Part shown: piece by piece, positions 42,991 to 43,175 of the stretch | How positions within the stretch are numbered: position 1 is the first letter of the stretch | How the letters are laid out: every line of letters starts with the position of its first letter | From: an uncultured Anaerolineales bacterium | GTDB taxonomy: Bacteria; Chloroflexota; Anaerolineae; Anaerolineales; Villigracilaceae | Assembly: GCA_937928015.1 (NCBI GenBank) | Contig: CALFXA010000210.1 | Coordinates: forward strand, 1-43,175 | Reading direction: 5' to 3' | DNA length: 43,175 nucleotides | Translations under genes and position numbers: made by a program | Notes under the pieces: model-generated | Told to the model about the DNA's origin: nothing | Seen by the model: the letters and a program-made list of their open reading frames with translations, nothing else | The model's database searches: none

Positions 42991-43175
42991 AGGCTCTGGG
43001 TCACCCCGCCCCACGCCGGGATCAACCCCACCGTCCGCTCGGGGAAGCCGGCGTTCAGTTCGGCGTGGGCCACGATCCGGTCGGCAGTCAGCATCAATTC
43101 GTTACCGCCACCCAGGGCGAACCCTAGGGCCGCCGCCACGACCGGGAAGGACGCGTTGCGTAGCGCATGGAAGGC
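42990..43175 (-). CDS. Enoyl-CoA hydratase/isomerase (crotonase) fragment
   Basis: Read from the right edge on the - strand: FHALRNASFPVVAAALGF, ALGGGNELMLTADRIVAH, AELNAGFPERTVGLIPAWGG. The A-L-G-G-G-N-E-L oxyanion-hole loop and the P-E-x-x-V-G-L-I-P-x-W-G-G block are diagnostic of crotonases, nearest in form to the hydratase part of 3-hydroxyacyl-CoA dehydrogenases (FadN/FadB-like). About 60 residues are visible. It loses similarity after GGVTQ, where it meets the DUF1461 gene in the opposite direction, so both genes are truncated at the same point. Confidence 0.75.

Overview
The window looks like one stretch, possibly a whole contig, from a Chloroflexota bacterium of the Anaerolineae type. 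This is inferred from the gene set and style: lipoproteins with Thr/Pro-rich linkers, a membrane Ser/Thr kinase whose N-terminal half resembles that of Chloroflexi histidine kinases, single-gene transcription units, and several families of short dispersed palindromes. Genus cannot be read from the sequence. Both edges cut genes: a GH1 glycosidase at the 5' edge, and a chimeric-looking junction at the 3' edge.

Region 1 (2-18978, all + strand, tightly packed, many ATGA overlaps) is a carbohydrate-utilisation locus. It encodes GH1 beta-glycosidase, ROK sugar kinase, GNAT acetyltransferase, GH38 alpha-mannosidase, a ProX/YbaK-type deacylase, Gfo/Idh/MocA dehydrogenase, a calcineurin-like phosphoesterase, an AT-rich FAIM-like membrane protein, NAD-dependent GH4 glycosidase, a YdjC/ChbG-like deacetylase, two GPH-family sugar symporters, two neutral-ceramidase-like proteins without signal peptides, a BadF-type amino-sugar kinase and a DegT-family PLP aminotransferase. 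No regulator, PTS or ABC importer is visible. The logic is import of an intact, probably N-acylated, amino-sugar-containing glycoside by a cation symporter, then cytoplasmic deacylation, cleavage, phosphorylation and redox or amino conversion. The locus ends at a strong bidirectional terminator (18996-19030).

Region 2 (19030-27289, - strand) holds a membrane Ser/Thr kinase, tRNA-Pro(CGG) with its own promoter and terminator, a lipoprotein, an M32 carboxypeptidase and a MacAB-like efflux operon (adaptor, ATPase, permease). Region 3 (27678-35859, + strand) holds a GltD-like flavoprotein, a stand-alone response regulator, then an envelope group: a membrane-anchored HExxH metallopeptidase, a lipoprotein fusing a DsbA-like thioredoxin fold to a cyclophilin, and a PrsW-type intramembrane protease. 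After these come TrmI (tRNA m1A58), a zinc-ribbon protein and a CoA-pyrophosphatase-type NUDIX hydrolase. Region 4 (35927-37182, - strand) is ribosomal protein L25 with an upstream protein built of about 15-residue repeats and a C-terminal membrane anchor.

Region 5 (37355-40483) is a conspicuously AT-rich island of a GT2 glycosyltransferase and a divergent polytopic GT-C-like protein, followed by a gene-free AT-rich stretch. Region 6 has a membrane-fused spermidine synthase-like protein (40871-42421) and a TIGR01906/DUF1461 membrane protein whose sequence breaks near 42990 into an antisense crotonase fragment.

The most notable observations are the two ceramidase-like proteins lacking the nucleophilic Ser inside an amino-sugar locus; the DsbA-like/cyclophilin fusion with an A-P-I-C active site; four SD-less genes each with a -10-like hexamer exactly 7 nt before the ATG (leaderless signature); a palindromic repeat inserted in frame twice in the alpha-mannosidase gene; and the repeat protein upstream of L25.
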